Of a stretch of 64,000 nucleotides of DNA, positions 24,540 through 36,240 are shown piece by piece. Location: contig QCPI01000002.1 in NCBI GenBank assembly GCA_003212625.1, forward strand, positions 50,698 to 114,697, given 5' to 3'. The position numbers and the translations under genes are program-made. The notes under the pieces are model-generated. The model was not told where the DNA came from, ran no database searches, and worked only from the letters and a program-made list of their open reading frames with translations. This DNA comes from Prochlorococcus sp. AG-436-J02. Its GTDB lineage: Bacteria; Cyanobacteriota; Cyanobacteriia; PCC-6307; Cyanobiaceae. The first letter of the stretch is position 1; each line of letters opens with the position of its first letter.

Positions 24540-26279
24540 TTACAAATTACTCGAAATAAATTGTTTATCGAAGAAATCTTTATAGCGTCCTTTTTGCTTA
24601 ATTAAATCATTGTGGTTCCCAACCTCGCTTACTTTCCCACTTTCTATTACAGCAATTTTATTTGCGTTTTGTACTGTTGACAATCTGTGTGCAATTACCA
24701 AGACGGTTCTATTATCCATTGCTTGTTTAAGACCTTTTTGAACAGATGCTTCTGCTTCCACATCAAGAGCACTTGTAGCTTCATCTAATAGTAAAATTGT
24801 GGGATCACCTAAGATTGCCCTTGCTATTGAAATTCTTTGTAGTTGACCCCCTGAAAGATTTGCGCCTCTTTCTTCTATAAAAGTTTCATAGCCATCAGGA
24901 AGTTGTTCAATAAAATTATGGGCATTTGCAATTTTGGCTGCTTTAATAATTTTATCTTTACTTGTGGGTCTTCCAAACTTTATCGCTTCAGATATTGTCC
25001 CGGAAAAAATAAAGGTTTTTTGAGGAACTATTGCGATTAAATTTCTTAATATTTTTGTATTTATTTTATTTAAATTATAGCCATCAATAAATATGTTGCC
25101 TTGACTAGGTTCGATAAATTTTAATATTAAGGAGAATATAGTACTTTTGCCTGCGCCTGAAGGTCCAACAAGTGCAACAATTTCACCTTTACCTATTTTT
25201 AAATTGATATTATTTAAAACTTGATTATTTGCAATATACGAAAAAAATACATTACTAAATACTATTTCACCATTAATATTTTTAGGATGTATCTCTTGTT
25301 TTGAGTTTGATATTTCTATTGGGTTTATTGTTATTTCGTTTAACCTTTTTAGTGATGCCTGTCCTTGCTTTAACTCATTATAATTAGTAGTTATATGACT
25401 TATAGGATCAATTAACATCAATAGTGCAGTGAAATAACTTCCAAACTCTTCGTTTGAGATATCACCCGTTTGTATTCTATAAGTTCCAATGGCAAGGATA
25501 GTTAGAATTCCAATTATTTCTATTAGTCCAACTATTGGATGTTGAAGGGCTACAAGTCGAAGCATTCTATATTTTGCTTTTTTGTGTAAATTAACTTGTT
25601 TATCAAAATTCTTTTGCAACCATTCTTCAACAGCGAATGCTTTAACCATAGGAAGGCCTTGAATTGCTTCTGATAGCAAGCCTGCTAATGAACTGATTTT
25701 ACTTTGACTCTGTTCAGCTGCTTTTAATACTCTTGCTCCAAAATCACTAACTAATAATGCAATTATTGGGGCTAGAATTATAGTTGCAAGTGATAAATTC
25801 CAATCAATAAATATCATATAACCAAATACCACTAACAATTGAAATACTGATGGAGTTGTATCTTGAATTGTTTTATATATCACTTCTCCTACTCGATCAA
25901 CATCTTCTGTAAGTCTGTATGCGATATCACCTGAGGAGAACTTTTCTATAAAAAGTATATTGGTCTTTTGTAGCTTTCTAAATAACGTTGTCCTAAGGTC
26001 TTGACTTAATGCTAATGATGGTTTTGCAAGAAGACTATCTTGAAGATATTGTGCGATTTTTTGAATTATAAAAACTAATAAAGCTTGAACTATTACCTTT
26101 AGAACTTGACTGGTATTTCCTTGTCCAATTGCTGGGATAAGTTTTCCTGCTAACCAAGCTAGTAGTGGCCAACAGCTTACATAAACAAGCATGCTGATCC
26201 CACCCATTATCAATACTGGTATGTGTCCCTTCAGCCTCCGTATAAGGTAAGTAAAATTAATTTTGTTTTTTTTATTCAT
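24540..26279 (-). CDS. ABC exporter, fused permease and ATPase (MsbA-like), 579 aa
   Basis: A half-size exporter: about six membrane spans in residues 15-310, then a nucleotide-binding domain with Walker A GPSGAGKS, signature LSGGQLQRISIARAIL, Walker B ILLLDEATSALD, and the H-loop histidine in VIAHRLS. Works as a homodimer to flip or export a hydrophobic substrate such as a lipid; the assignment to MsbA is by overall type only. It is divergent from the S4/tpiA/folP run, with only 38 bases between start codons, so both promoters are compact. Confidence 0.9.
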   Translation of the reverse strand: MNKKNKINFTYLIRRLKGHIPVLIMGGISMLVYVSCWPLLAWLAGKLIPAIGQGNTSQVLKVIVQALLVFIIQKIAQYLQDSLLAKPSLALSQDLRTTLFRKLQKTNILFIEKFSSGDIAYRLTEDVDRVGEVIYKTIQDTTPSVFQLLVVFGYMIFIDWNLSLATIILAPIIALLVSDFGARVLKAAEQSQSKISSLAGLLSEAIQGLPMVKAFAVEEWLQKNFDKQVNLHKKAKYRMLRLVALQHPIVGLIEIIGILTILAIGTYRIQTGDISNEEFGSYFTALLMLIDPISHITTNYNELKQGQASLKRLNEITINPIEISNSKQEIHPKNINGEIVFSNVFFSYIANNQVLNNINLKIGKGEIVALVGPSGAGKSTIFSLILKFIEPSQGNIFIDGYNLNKINTKILRNLIAIVPQKTFIFSGTISEAIKFGRPTSKDKIIKAAKIANAHNFIEQLPDGYETFIEERGANLSGGQLQRISIARAILGDPTILLLDEATSALDVEAEASVQKGLKQAMDNRTVLVIAHRLSTVQNANKIAVIESGKVSEVGNHNDLIKQKGRYKDFFDKQFISSNL

Positions 26280-26317
26280 TCCATCAAACTAACAATGTTT
26301 AACTTAAAAGCACGTAA

Positions 26318-26536
26318 ATGAAATTAGATCAATTTCTTAAGTTGGTTGGAATCGTTCAAACTGGTGGGGAAGCTAAATTGATTATCAGATCAGGAAAAAT
26401 AACCGTAAATGGCATAGTGGAAAATAGAAGAGGTAGAAAATTAGTTGATGGTGATCAAATTATTTTTGCTAATGAAACATACATTGTTCCAAATTCTGAT
26501 CCTCTAGGCCGTAAGTTGGCATTGAGTGAAAAATGA
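26318..26536 (+). CDS. S4-domain RNA-binding protein (YbcJ-like), 72 aa
   Basis: The entire protein is one S4 domain: [20 protein letters not shown], then [24 protein letters not shown]. It matches the YbcJ/YaaA-type small S4 proteins, which bind RNA and are thought to act on ribosomes. It overlaps tpiA by 4 bases (ATGA), indicating translational coupling. Confidence 0.85.
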   Translation: MKLDQFLKLVGIVQTGGEAKLIIRSGKITVNGIVENRRGRKLVDGDQIIFANETYIVPNSDPLGRKLALSEK

Positions 26537-27282
26537 GGAACTACGTGCGTAAACCCGTAATCGCAGGGAATTGGAAGATGAATATGACATGTACTGAGTC
26601 TATTGAGTACATGCGCGTATTAATTCCATTACTGAAAGACATACCTAAAGATAGGGAAATTGTTATTGCCCCTCCATTTACAGCTATTTACCCTTTATCC
26701 GAGTTTATTAAGGGAACCAGCGAGTCACTTTATTTATCCAGTCAAAATGTTCACTGGGAGGATAGCGGTGCCTATACGGCTGAAGTCTCACCTCTAATGC
26801 TTAATGAACTTTCGGTTAAATGTGCAATAGTTGGTCATAGTGAACCACGAAAATATTTTAGTGAGAGTGATGAGCAAATAAATAAGAGAGCGCAATCTGC
26901 CCAAGATCATCAATTAATTCCCATTGTCTGTGTAGGTGAAACTTTTCAACAAAGAGAGCTTGGAGAGGCAGAAAGAGTTATTAGAAGGCAGATTGATCAA
27001 GGACTTGAAGGCATTGATGTTAAAAGATTAATAGTCGCTTATGAACCAATTTGGGCAATTGGAACAGGAAAAACATGCGCAGCTAATGAAGCAAATAGAA
27101 TTTGCGGACTTATACGTAAATGGATTGGTTTCGAAGACGTTATAATTCAATATGGTGGATCAGTTAAATCTAGTAATATTGATGAAATAATGTCTATGTC
27201 AGATATTGATGGTGTATTAGTTGGTGGAGCTTCTTTAGATCCTATAAGTTTTGCGAGAATTGCAAATTACGAAACAATCTAG
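26533..27282 (+). CDS. tpiA: Triosephosphate isomerase, 249 aa
   Basis: Interconverts glyceraldehyde-3-phosphate and dihydroxyacetone phosphate in the Calvin cycle and glycolysis. The substrate motif near the N-terminus (AGNWKMN, catalytic Lys), the catalytic His strand [12 protein letters not shown], the catalytic Glu in [12 protein letters not shown] and the phosphate-gripping VGGASLD are all present. The usual GHSERR reads GHSEPR, a small departure. Length is normal. It overlaps the S4 gene upstream by 4 bases and folP downstream by about 32. Confidence 0.97.
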   Translation: MRNYVRKPVIAGNWKMNMTCTESIEYMRVLIPLLKDIPKDREIVIAPPFTAIYPLSEFIKGTSESLYLSSQNVHWEDSGAYTAEVSPLMLNELSVKCAIVGHSEPRKYFSESDEQINKRAQSAQDHQLIPIVCVGETFQQRELGEAERVIRRQIDQGLEGIDVKRLIVAYEPIWAIGTGKTCAANEANRICGLIRKWIGFEDVIIQYGGSVKSSNIDEIMSMSDIDGVLVGGASLDPISFARIANYETI

Positions 27283-28102
27283 TAATCACTTGCTGAAATA
27301 TTGGGAATGCGACACCAATATATTGGCAATAATCAATATTACTAATGATTCATTTAGTGATGGAGGGCTTTTTATTGATTTCACCTCGGCTATTGAGTAT
27401 GCATGTTTATGTGTTAAAAATGGTGCGAAAGTATTAGATTTAGGTGCACAAAGTACTAGACCTGGAGCAGTTGAGGTTGGTGCAGAATTAGAAATTAAAA
27501 GACTAATCCCAATAATTAAGGAACTAAAACTAATACATCCTGATATACAGCTTTCTATTGATACCTTTCATCATTCTGTTGCTAAAACTTGTTTAAATGC
27601 TGGTGCAGATTGGGTTAATGATATTAGTGGTGGGCGCCATGACCCTGAGATATTTAATGTCATTGCTGATTATGAATGCCCATATGTCTTAACCCATAGT
27701 CGTGGAAATAGTATGACAATGGATTCTCTTGCGAAATATAATAATATTGTTATGGATGTGAAAAATGAATTATCAAATCAAATTGAACTAGCTTTTTCTG
27801 CTGGTGTTAAAGCAAAACAAATTATCATTGATCCAGGTATAGGTTTTGCAAAAAATGTTGATCAAAATTTGAGTTTGCTAAGAAATTTAGAAGAATTTGT
27901 ATCAATGAATTATCCAGTATTAGTAGGTCCCTCCAGAAAGAGATTTATAGGTTTTGTTATTAATGAATCTCATCCTAATAATAGAATATTTGGAACAGCA
28001 GCTGTTGCCTCTAGATGTGTTATTGCTGGAGTTAATTTTCTAAGAGTTCATGATATTAAAGAAATTTCTCAAGTTATAAAAATGACTAAGTCAATAATTT
28101 AA
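27251..28102 (+). CDS. folP: Dihydropteroate synthase, 283 aa
   Basis: Joins p-aminobenzoate to the dihydropterin pyrophosphate in folate synthesis. Conserved blocks in order: [12 protein letters not shown] (pterin/diphosphate loop), [37 protein letters not shown] and [10 protein letters not shown] (phosphate and substrate Arg/Lys). The frame begins at a TTG inside the 3' end of tpiA; since no ATG lies before the first conserved motif, a TTG start and overlap of some 20-30 bases is likely, with translation coupled to tpiA. Confidence 0.95.
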   Translation: MRELQITKQSSNHLLKYWECDTNILAIINITNDSFSDGGLFIDFTSAIEYACLCVKNGAKVLDLGAQSTRPGAVEVGAELEIKRLIPIIKELKLIHPDIQLSIDTFHHSVAKTCLNAGADWVNDISGGRHDPEIFNVIADYECPYVLTHSRGNSMTMDSLAKYNNIVMDVKNELSNQIELAFSAGVKAKQIIIDPGIGFAKNVDQNLSLLRNLEEFVSMNYPVLVGPSRKRFIGFVINESHPNNRIFGTAAVASRCVIAGVNFLRVHDIKEISQVIKMTKSII

Positions 28103-28111
28103 TTATTAAAG

Positions 28112-31100
28112 CTAATCTTCTGTATTAACTCCTTCAATTCTATCTTCTACTTCTTGATAGAGCTCTTTTAATTGTTCTATATTTTCCTCTGATGTTTCCC
28201 AATATCCTCTTCCATTAACTTCTAGTAATGTTCCAACAATTCTTCTAAAACTATGTGGATTTAACTCCATTAATCTTTTCCTCATTTCAGGATCATTTAT
28301 AAATGTTTCATTTGACTCTTCATATACAAAATTATCAACCTGTCCGCTAGTTGCACTCCAACCCAATGTGTAATTAAGACGGTTTGAAACCTCTCTTACA
28401 CCTTCATAACCAGACTTAAGCATTCCTTCATACCATTTTGGATTAAGTAATTTTGTTCTTGAATCCAATCTAATTGTTTCACTTAAAGACCTAACCTGAG
28501 CATTTGCTGTTGTTGTATCTGCTATATAGCTGCTTGGAGCTTTACCATCATCTCTTAGGTTTTTAATTAAATTTGTTGGATCTGAATCAAAATAATGACT
28601 CACATCTGTTAATGAAATTTCTGATGAATCAAGGTTTTGAAATGTAACATCAGCAGTTTTCATAACTGATTCAAAAACATCTCTATTTTGATTCATTTCT
28701 CCGGGGTTATCAGCATTGAAGGCGTATGTTTTTCTTGATAGATACATTTCTTGTAATTCATTTTCTTCTTCCCACGTTGAATTCTCTACTGCAAGATTTA
28801 CATTTGAGCTATAACTTCCACTTGCATTTGAGAAAACTCTGCTTGCAGATTCTCTAATTGATTTACCTTCTTTTTCAGCCTGTTCAATTGTATGTTTTCT
28901 TACGAAATTTTGTTCGACAGGCTCTTCTGCTTCTGCGGCCATTTTTACTGCTTGATCTATTAATGCCATTTGATTAATAAATAAATCCCTGAAAACACCG
29001 GAGCAATTAACTACAACATCAATTCTTGGACGTCCTAATTCCTCAAGAGGAATTAGTTCTAACTTGTTAACTCTTCCAACAGAATCTGGTTTGGGTTTTA
29101 CTCCAACAAACCAAAGTATTTGAGCTAATGACTCACCATAAGTTTTGATGTTGTCAGTACCCCATAGAACACATGCAATAGTTTCAGGCCATGTGCCTTG
29201 TTCCTCTTTTTGTCTCTCGATAAGCTTGTCTACAACACCTTTAGCTGATGCAACTGCAGCTACAGTAGGAATTGATTGAGGATCTAATGCATGAATATTT
29301 TTACCACTAGGTAACACACCAGGGTTTCTTATTGGATCTCCACCTGGACCTGGAAGTACATAATCCCCATCTAAAGCTTTTAAAAGGCTCTCCATTTCCT
29401 TGTCTGCACAAATCTGCTCTAAACAAAATCGTAAATAATCAAATAATTTATCTAAGGAATTTGAATTTACTTTTTCAAATCCTGCTTTTCTTGTTGCTGC
29501 TATCCATGGTGAGGGTATAGAAAATCCAATACTTCTTAAGAATTCAATAAATAACGTCCATAGACTCTTCTTCATATTTACTCTTCCATCTCTTCCTGTT
29601 AAGGCTTTAACCATTGAACTAACAGCTTCTCTGGAAGTATCAGTAATTGATTTATTTAGTTCAACATCTTCTAATTTGCCTTTGTTGTTTCCCTCATAAA
29701 CTTCTTCTATCTTTTTCCCTTTTGATTCTGCTAGTAAACCTGGTAATGATCTGATTCCATCATCTTCCCTTTCTATTGATGCGATACTTACCAATGTCGC
29801 TATTGCTTCTTCAGCTGTAGCTGGTTTACCAATAGTATGCAAACCACAAGGCAATAATCTACTTTCAATTTCCATTAATTGTTTATAAACATTACCCACA
29901 ACTAAATCTCTTTCATCTATTCCTAATTCAGAAGCATCTTTTTTTGGTAGCTTTACATCTTCATCTAAATTACATTTCTTTGATGTTTCAATTATCGCGT
30001 TGACGATTTGAATTCCTCTTCCACTCTCTCGTAATTGTTGGTAAGAACCTACTAATTCGCCAAGTTCTTTTAATCCTTTATAAAGTCCAGCATTTTCTGC
30101 AGGCGGGGTTAAATAACTAATTGTTGATGCATATCCTCTTCTTTTAGCAATTGTTGCTTCAGAAGGATTATTTGCTGCGTAGTAATAAAGATTTGGTAGA
30201 CCACCAATTAATGAATCTGGATAGCAAGTCTCACTCATTCCCATTTGTTTCCCGGGCATGAATTCGAGTGAGCCATGGGTTCCAAAATGTAAAACAGCGT
30301 CTGCTTTCCAGACTTTTTCTAAATAGGTGTAATAAGCAGCAAAACCATGATGAGGACTTGCACTTCTAGAATAAAGCAATCTCATTGGATCCCCTTCGTA
30401 TCCAAAGGTTGGTTGTACTCCTACAAATACATTCCCAAACTCTTTTCCATAGACAAGAAGATTTTGTCCATCACTATTTAAATTTCCAGGTGGTTTTCCC
30501 CAGTTTTCTTCTAATCGTTCAGAGTATGGAGTTAACTTTTCATATTCTTTAACACTCATTCGATGTGCTATTGATAATTCTGGTGAACCCTGTAATGCCT
30601 CAGGATCATTTATTAATGCCTCCATTAGTTCTTTAGGGTTTTTAGGTAAATTATTAATTACATATCCTTGTTTTTTCATTTCTTGAAGAACTCTATGAAT
30701 TGATCCAAATACATCAAGATATGCCGCCGTTCCGACGTTTCCTTTGTCTGGTGGAAAACTAAATACAGTAATAGCTAGTTTCTTTTGGTCACGTTTTTTA
30801 ATTCTTAGTGATGACCATCTAATTGCTCTTTCAGCTATTGCATCTACACGATCTTGAAGAGTGTGAGCTTTTCCAGTTGCATCATCTCTTCCTGATAAAA
30901 CAATTGGCTCTATAGCACCATCTAATTCTGGAATAGCAATTTGTAATGCAACTTGAACTGGATGAAGTCCTAAATCACTACCTTCCCATTCTTGAGTTGT
31001 TTGAAAAACCAATGGCAAGGCAACCATATATGGTCTATTAAGTTTTTTTAATGATTCAATTGCTTTTGGATGATCCTGTCTTGCTGGGCCACCTACAAGT

Positions 31101-32125
31101 GCAAAACCAGTAAGAGAAACAACTCCATCAACAATTGGCTTCTCAGGGTTTAACGGATCATAATAAAATTCGTTTACTGGCTTTGAAAAATCTAATCCTC
31201 CACAGAAAATGGGTATCACTGTTGCTCCTCTATATTCAAGCTCTTGAATTACAGCAACATAGTGAGCATCATCTCCAGTTACGATATGACTTCTTTGAAG
31301 TACAAGTCCGATAACAGGTCCTTCCTTAGCCTTGGTTGATAAATCATCCCTATTAGAGGTCCAATTTAGATATTCTTTTTTATCCTCAAACATGCTTGGG
31401 GCCAATGGATGCCAAATTCCTAAATCTGGAAAAACTTCTGGCTCTGCTACTTCAATTTTTTCTTCATTTTTATTAAGTTCTGGAAATATATATTTGTCTC
31501 CAAGCATCAATAAGAAGTTCCTCAGATTATCGGGAGTTCCACCTAGCCAATACTGAAAACTAAGCATAAAACTTCTTGCATCTTGCGCCTTGTCAACTGG
31601 TAGGTACTTAAGTATTGAAGGAAGAGTATTAAGAAGCTTCAACATTGAATCTTGGAAACCGGCACCTCCTGCTTCTTTCCTCTTTTTCATAAAGTCACCA
31701 ATTATGCTTTTGCTTTGACCCAATTGGGACATAGAAAATGTGCCCAATTTGTTCAATCTCATCACTTCTGGCATTGATGGAAATACAACTGCTGCCTTCA
31801 GATTTTCCTTGTGAGGTTCAACTGCTTCAACAACCTTTTGAGCTAAATCTTCAATAAAAATCAATGAAGCTACAAATAAGTCCGCATTTTTTATATCGGT
31901 TTTAAAGCTTTCATAATTATCATTATCTCTAAGTTCTTCAATTAGATATCCATTTAATTCTATTCCAATAGGACCATTTTTTGAATTTAATGAGTTAGCA
32001 GCCTGTGTTAGAGCATTTTGGTATTGAGGCTCAAGAACCACATAGACAGCCTTCATTACTGCTTTATGCTTGTGATTCTCAACAGGTGAAACTCTGCGAT
32101 TGGCTGAGCGAACCTGTGTAAACAT
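28112..32125 (-). CDS. chlH: Magnesium chelatase subunit H, 1337 aa
   Basis: The large porphyrin-binding subunit that, with ChlI and ChlD, inserts Mg2+ into protoporphyrin IX, the first committed step of chlorophyll synthesis. The sequence has the CobN/Mg-chelatase features along its full length, for example [19 protein letters not shown], and [20 protein letters not shown] near the C-terminal third. The length is typical for ChlH (about 1330). The stop codon is 9 bases from that of folP (convergent); the start is divergent from dapB with a very short shared promoter region. Confidence 0.98.
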   Translation of the reverse strand: MFTQVRSANRRVSPVENHKHKAVMKAVYVVLEPQYQNALTQAANSLNSKNGPIGIELNGYLIEELRDNDNYESFKTDIKNADLFVASLIFIEDLAQKVVEAVEPHKENLKAAVVFPSMPEVMRLNKLGTFSMSQLGQSKSIIGDFMKKRKEAGGAGFQDSMLKLLNTLPSILKYLPVDKAQDARSFMLSFQYWLGGTPDNLRNFLLMLGDKYIFPELNKNEEKIEVAEPEVFPDLGIWHPLAPSMFEDKKEYLNWTSNRDDLSTKAKEGPVIGLVLQRSHIVTGDDAHYVAVIQELEYRGATVIPIFCGGLDFSKPVNEFYYDPLNPEKPIVDGVVSLTGFALVGGPARQDHPKAIESLKKLNRPYMVALPLVFQTTQEWEGSDLGLHPVQVALQIAIPELDGAIEPIVLSGRDDATGKAHTLQDRVDAIAERAIRWSSLRIKKRDQKKLAITVFSFPPDKGNVGTAAYLDVFGSIHRVLQEMKKQGYVINNLPKNPKELMEALINDPEALQGSPELSIAHRMSVKEYEKLTPYSERLEENWGKPPGNLNSDGQNLLVYGKEFGNVFVGVQPTFGYEGDPMRLLYSRSASPHHGFAAYYTYLEKVWKADAVLHFGTHGSLEFMPGKQMGMSETCYPDSLIGGLPNLYYYAANNPSEATIAKRRGYASTISYLTPPAENAGLYKGLKELGELVGSYQQLRESGRGIQIVNAIIETSKKCNLDEDVKLPKKDASELGIDERDLVVGNVYKQLMEIESRLLPCGLHTIGKPATAEEAIATLVSIASIEREDDGIRSLPGLLAESKGKKIEEVYEGNNKGKLEDVELNKSITDTSREAVSSMVKALTGRDGRVNMKKSLWTLFIEFLRSIGFSIPSPWIAATRKAGFEKVNSNSLDKLFDYLRFCLEQICADKEMESLLKALDGDYVLPGPGGDPIRNPGVLPSGKNIHALDPQSIPTVAAVASAKGVVDKLIERQKEEQGTWPETIACVLWGTDNIKTYGESLAQILWFVGVKPKPDSVGRVNKLELIPLEELGRPRIDVVVNCSGVFRDLFINQMALIDQAVKMAAEAEEPVEQNFVRKHTIEQAEKEGKSIRESASRVFSNASGSYSSNVNLAVENSTWEEENELQEMYLSRKTYAFNADNPGEMNQNRDVFESVMKTADVTFQNLDSSEISLTDVSHYFDSDPTNLIKNLRDDGKAPSSYIADTTTANAQVRSLSETIRLDSRTKLLNPKWYEGMLKSGYEGVREVSNRLNYTLGWSATSGQVDNFVYEESNETFINDPEMRKRLMELNPHSFRRIVGTLLEVNGRGYWETSEENIEQLKELYQEVEDRIEGVNTED

Positions 32126-32238
32126 CTTTTCTTCTGTAGGAATTCGACCAAGCCTAGTGTTTTCTGGCCCTTTACTGTGTTATTTAGTTAATGCCTGTTA
32201 CATGGAATATCAAATATGATTCTAAAAAAACTAAAAAA

Positions 32239-33087
32239 ATGACTTCTGATAAACAATCTATACCAGTTTTGGTCGCAGGTGCTTTAGGGCGAATGGGATC
32301 AGAGGTTATTAAAGCAATTAATTCCTCCAATGATTTTGAACTTGTTGGCGCTATTGATAATCAGAAGGAAAAAGAAGGACAGGATATTGGATCCTTAATT
32401 GGGTTAGGGCCATTAAATGTATTTGTTTCAAGCGACTTCGAAGGCTCATTGTGCACTGCTAGTCAGAATGTACCTAAGGATGGAAGTAATAATGGTGCCA
32501 TTTTAGTTGATTTCACCCATCCTAAGGTTGCTTACAAACACACGCGTACATCAATAGCTTATGGAGTGCATCCTGTTATAGGTACTACTGGAATAACTAC
32601 TGATCAATTAAATGACCTTTCTAAGTTTGCAGAAAAAGCTTGTCTTGGTTCAGCTATAATTCCTAATTTTTCTGTAGGTATGGTTCTGTTGCAACAAGCG
32701 GCGGCAGCAGCAGCTCGTTTTTATGAATACGCCGAATTGACTGAAATGCATCACAACAAGAAAGCTGATGCCCCAAGTGGTACATGTATTAAAACAGCTG
32801 AATTAATTGAAGAGCACAGGTCATCTTTCAATAGTCCTTTAGTGAAAGAAGAAGAATCTCTTGATGGATCCCGAGGAGGTCATCGTCCGAGTGGTTTGCG
32901 ACTTCATTCAATAAGACTTCCAGGACTTGTAGCTCATCAACAAGTTATGTTTGGCTCTCAAGGAGAGACTTATGAGCTAGCTCATAACACCATTGACCGA
33001 TCTGCCTATATGCCTGGAGTATTATTGGTAATCAAAAAAATCAGATCATTTAATCAATTAATTTATGGATTAGAGAAGATTCTATAA
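32239..33087 (+). CDS. dapB: 4-hydroxy-tetrahydrodipicolinate reductase, 282 aa
   Basis: An NAD(P)H-dependent reductase of lysine and diaminopimelate synthesis. The nucleotide motif GALGRMG lies near the N-terminus; the catalytic block [14 protein letters not shown] carries the His/Lys acid-base residues and substrate GT; GATG-like TTGIT and HEVxF-like blocks are in place. I prefer the ATG at 32239, which puts GALGRMG at the usual distance; an upstream in-frame ATG at 32191 would add 16 Lys-rich residues. Divergent from chlH. Confidence 0.95.
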   Translation: MTSDKQSIPVLVAGALGRMGSEVIKAINSSNDFELVGAIDNQKEKEGQDIGSLIGLGPLNVFVSSDFEGSLCTASQNVPKDGSNNGAILVDFTHPKVAYKHTRTSIAYGVHPVIGTTGITTDQLNDLSKFAEKACLGSAIIPNFSVGMVLLQQAAAAAARFYEYAELTEMHHNKKADAPSGTCIKTAELIEEHRSSFNSPLVKEEESLDGSRGGHRPSGLRLHSIRLPGLVAHQQVMFGSQGETYELAHNTIDRSAYMPGVLLVIKKIRSFNQLIYGLEKIL

Positions 33088-33098
33088 TTATATATAAA

Positions 33099-33746
33099 AT
33101 GTTATTTCCAATTAAGAAAAATGAATTAAATAAGTTAATTCCATCTGTTGCAACAGGAAAACAATTTAATTCTGCATTGGGAAATCCTCAGAAGATCTTC
33201 CAAAGAATTATGGTCTCAGCTATTGGAGGTGTAATTACATTGCTAATTAGTCAAAGTCAAGTAACCAGTCAGTTTTATTCTCTATGGTTGGTATTAGGGT
33301 TTGTATTTCTTTTATATATTTTATGGGGACCAATACTTGAAGCTAGTAGAAAAAACTCTAAGTTTAAAAATTATTCATTTTCCGCATTGGTAGATGGATA
33401 TATATCAGATGTCTATGTTGAAGAAAGAGTAGAAAACCAACAGGAACAAGCAAATAAAGATGGAAGATTAGAGATAGTTAAAAAAAAGAGAACCTGGGTT
33501 GTTTTAGATATCGAAGATGATGATGGTTTGATAGGTAATATAAGCTTTCCATTACAAAATAAATTCAATATACTAACAAAAGGAATGAGAATACATTGTG
33601 TCGTTTTTAGTAATAGAAGAGATTTTAGTTCTATTCAGGCACTCAGTGATGCTTGGTGTCCTGAAATAAATTTGTGGGTGGGAAATTATCCATTTCTACT
33701 TCGTCCGGCATTTGAAGAATTTGTTAATCGTCGAATTATAAATTAA
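33099..33746 (+). CDS. Conserved cyanobacterial membrane protein, 215 aa
   Basis: Two hydrophobic spans close together (about residues 38-52 and 62-78, MVSAIGGVITLLISQ and LWLVLGFVFLLYILW), followed by a long soluble region with TWVVLDIEDDDGLIGNISFP and a conserved-looking end WVGNYPFLLRPAFEEF. The pattern matches a cyanobacterial/plastid family sometimes mislabelled as phosphate ABC transporter permease; no transporter motif is present. It follows dapB by 11 bases and is likely in the same transcript. Confidence 0.75.
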   Translation: MLFPIKKNELNKLIPSVATGKQFNSALGNPQKIFQRIMVSAIGGVITLLISQSQVTSQFYSLWLVLGFVFLLYILWGPILEASRKNSKFKNYSFSALVDGYISDVYVEERVENQQEQANKDGRLEIVKKKRTWVVLDIEDDDGLIGNISFPLQNKFNILTKGMRIHCVVFSNRRDFSSIQALSDAWCPEINLWVGNYPFLLRPAFEEFVNRRIIN

Positions 33747-33777
33747 TTATTCATTTAATTAATGATATAATTTGTAT

Positions 33778-34908
33778 ATGAATATAGCTATTATTGGATC
33801 AGGATTAACTGGAACTATAGCTTCCATTTCATTAGCGAAAGCAGGTTCAAGAGTTGATTTATATGAAAGATTATCTGATGAAGAACTAATAAATAGAGAT
33901 AGAACCTATGCCATTACACATTCATCAAGACGAATATTGGAAAGAATTGGTGTCTGGTCTGATATTTCATCAAGCTTAGTCTCATTTCAATATCTTAATG
34001 TTATAGATAATCAAATAAATAAAAATTTTCAATTTCTTGTGAATGATTTAAACAATAGAGAACAGCAGTATGTATCTGTTGGATGGATTGCACAACACAA
34101 TATAATTATGTCTTCAATGTTAGAGTATATTTCACATATAGAACACATTAATAAAATTCCTACTTCTGTCATCCCTAATACTCATAATTATGATCTAATA
34201 ATTGCAGCAGATGGATCTAATTCCACAACAAAAAAGAAACTTAAAACTCCTTCATTTAGTTTTGATTATGATCAAATTTGTGTCACAGCAAAGGTTCTTT
34301 TAAGAGGTCTTAAAAGTAACGAAGCATTTGAGATTTTGAGCACCGAAGGTCCTTTAGCAATTTTACCTCTTGGAGGAGATTTATTTCAAATAATCTGTAG
34401 TCAATCTATAAAAAAAGCCTCTTACAATCTAAGTCTTCCTAAACATATTTTCTTAGATTACTTATCCACACTTCTTCCATATGGTGTAGAGCCTGACACT
34501 ATAATTGACGAACCCAAGCCTTATCCGATTAAGTTCCAATTAAATTCTTCATTTCATTCTGGTAAATACATTTATGTAGGTGAAACTTGTCACACATTTC
34601 ATCCTGTAGGTGGACAGGGATTGAATTTATGTTGGCGTGATGTAGAGTGCATTACAAATTTAATTTCATTACCTTTTATTAGAAATTATAAATTTATTAT
34701 TCCAGTGCTTTATTCATTTTCAAGATTAATTGACGTTTTATCAATATCGTTTATAACAGATTTTTTGGTTAGATATTCAAGAACAAATAGTTGTTTATTA
34801 TTTATTCCCAAAATAATTATTTTTAGTATTCTAAAAAGATCAAAAATTGCACGAAAATTTATTCTAAATATAATGACTAATGGATTTGGATTTAATTTTC
34901 ATAAATGA
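33778..34908 (+). CDS. FAD-dependent monooxygenase of UbiH/VisC type, 376 aa
   Basis: The FAD-binding dinucleotide motif at the N-terminus (IAIIGSGLTGTIASISLAKAG), the acidic end of strand 2 (VDLYERLSDEE), an AADGSNSTTKKKL segment for the DG motif, and the second FAD motif VGETCHTFHPVGGQGLNLCW (GD-x6-P-x-GGQGxN type, with GE for GD) identify a flavin hydroxylase. It may act in plastoquinone-related or other aromatic hydroxylation. I use the ATG at 33778, two codons into the frame. Overlaps the DUF2949 gene by 4 bases. Confidence 0.85.
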   Translation: MNIAIIGSGLTGTIASISLAKAGSRVDLYERLSDEELINRDRTYAITHSSRRILERIGVWSDISSSLVSFQYLNVIDNQINKNFQFLVNDLNNREQQYVSVGWIAQHNIIMSSMLEYISHIEHINKIPTSVIPNTHNYDLIIAADGSNSTTKKKLKTPSFSFDYDQICVTAKVLLRGLKSNEAFEILSTEGPLAILPLGGDLFQIICSQSIKKASYNLSLPKHIFLDYLSTLLPYGVEPDTIIDEPKPYPIKFQLNSSFHSGKYIYVGETCHTFHPVGGQGLNLCWRDVECITNLISLPFIRNYKFIIPVLYSFSRLIDVLSISFITDFLVRYSRTNSCLLFIPKIIIFSILKRSKIARKFILNIMTNGFGFNFHK

Positions 34909-35114
34909 TAAATACAAGTAAACCAATAAATCCACCTTCACCTGAATTATGTTCTTTCATTATCGATAAACTTGGTATAAGTGAATCAGCATTGGACTTA
35001 GGGATTAAAAGAGCATCTTTGGAAAATGCTCCCTTACCTATAGTTATGTGGAGCTATGGTTTGCTTACTCTTAATCAGCTCAATATTATTCTTTCATTGG
35101 AGGAAGAGTATTAG
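34905..35114 (+). CDS. DUF2949 protein, 69 aa
   Basis: The motif LGISESALDLGIKRASLENA, PLPIVMWSYGLLTLNQLNII is diagnostic of DUF2949, a cyanobacterial helical family of unknown role. The start ATG overlaps the stop of the hydroxylase gene (ATGA), so translation is coupled. Full length. Confidence 0.85.
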   Translation: MINTSKPINPPSPELCSFIIDKLGISESALDLGIKRASLENAPLPIVMWSYGLLTLNQLNIILSLEEEY

Positions 35115-35679
35115 TTTTTTATATACTTTTAAAACATATTTAAGATCATTTATATTTTAATAATTATTCCTTAATAAGATTTCATACTTGTTATTAATTA
35201 ATCACCTGTTTACTTTTAAATAACCATTTATTATCTTTCTTATGTTATTGTATGCTTTCAAAAAGCTTAATTAAGATACTAACTAATATTGTACACCTTT
35301 TATTTATCCGTTAGAATTAACATATACATCTAATAAAATAAATAGCTCTTATTAAATATTGATGCTAATCTAATTTCTCTTAAACCTGGTTTCCCCTGAA
35401 ATACATATCACTTGCTTTCATAGGATAAGTATGTTTTTGTTAATGATTAATTATTTATTTTGTCTTTTAAGTTCTTTTCAACATTTATTGTGTGTTTTAA
35501 GATTATGAAAACTAACTCACATGATTTATCAGATATATCTTTGAGGTTTGCAATATTATAATTAAATTTTGTTGGGATTTTTTTAAACCAACAATTAAAC
35601 TAGCTAATTTTCCAACTCCTGTCATTATTTAATTAATGAAATACCTTCTAATTCGCAATCTCAGAGTAAAGTAGTCAAC
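35115..35679. other. 565-base gene-free AT-rich spacer
   Basis: The largest gap in the core-gene half. All frames are closed by frequent stops, no tRNA, hairpin with T-run or repeat was recognised. Being between same-strand genes, it may hold an unseen small RNA or a long leader of the DUF3038-like gene. Confidence 0.4.
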
Positions 35680-36231
35680 ATGGACACAAATTATTTAAAT
35701 ACAACCGGGTGCAACACTTTTTTAAATTGTAAGATCGCTACTGATGCGACTAAAAAGCTTGATTTTTTGATTTTAGTTATTGAAACACTACAAATCAATG
35801 CAACAGATTCTTTTTTATTGCAGGCAAGAAATAAAGGTATGTCTGATGACTTTTTAAATCGCGTTAATTTTTGGAAATTAAGAACTTCTAACCCTTTGAG
35901 AAAATCATATGCTTTTACTTCTCTCTCTTCTGAACAGATTGATTCTTTAGTTGAACTTATATCTTCCATGGCTGATGGCCTTTACCCATTAATTAGGCAA
36001 TTACTTTCTTCAAAGGAATCTAAAACACTTAATAAAGAAAGATGGTTTTTATTTAGCTCACGTCTTAAGTCACTTGTTAGGGAAAGGATGAATTTGCAGC
36101 GAAGTTATATCACTTCTATATTAGATGACGAAAATAATGAAGTAATTAGAGAGTTATTAGTGATTCTTTCTCTATCATGTGGACCGGGAGGAGCTAATCG
36201 TTTAAAAGCATCTATGTATCATCAAATTTAA
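35680..36231 (+). CDS. DUF3038-like protein, 183 aa
   Basis: A helical, soluble protein. KKLDFLILVIETLQINA near residue 27 is the family-type LDxLLLxIExL motif, and the end has RELLVILSLSCGPGGANRLKASM. I assign it to the cyanobacterial DUF3038 family from memory. It stands just before a DUF4335-like gene, a neighbour pair I recall from other cyanobacteria; the joint function is unknown. Confidence 0.7.
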   Translation: MDTNYLNTTGCNTFLNCKIATDATKKLDFLILVIETLQINATDSFLLQARNKGMSDDFLNRVNFWKLRTSNPLRKSYAFTSLSSEQIDSLVELISSMADGLYPLIRQLLSSKESKTLNKERWFLFSSRLKSLVRERMNLQRSYITSILDDENNEVIRELLVILSLSCGPGGANRLKASMYHQI

Positions 36232-36240
36232 TTTAAATAA

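Noticed and set aside
26800-26870. TPI motif GHSEPR instead of GHSERR
   Set aside because: A single conservative change outside the catalytic His/Glu; the enzyme is otherwise standard.
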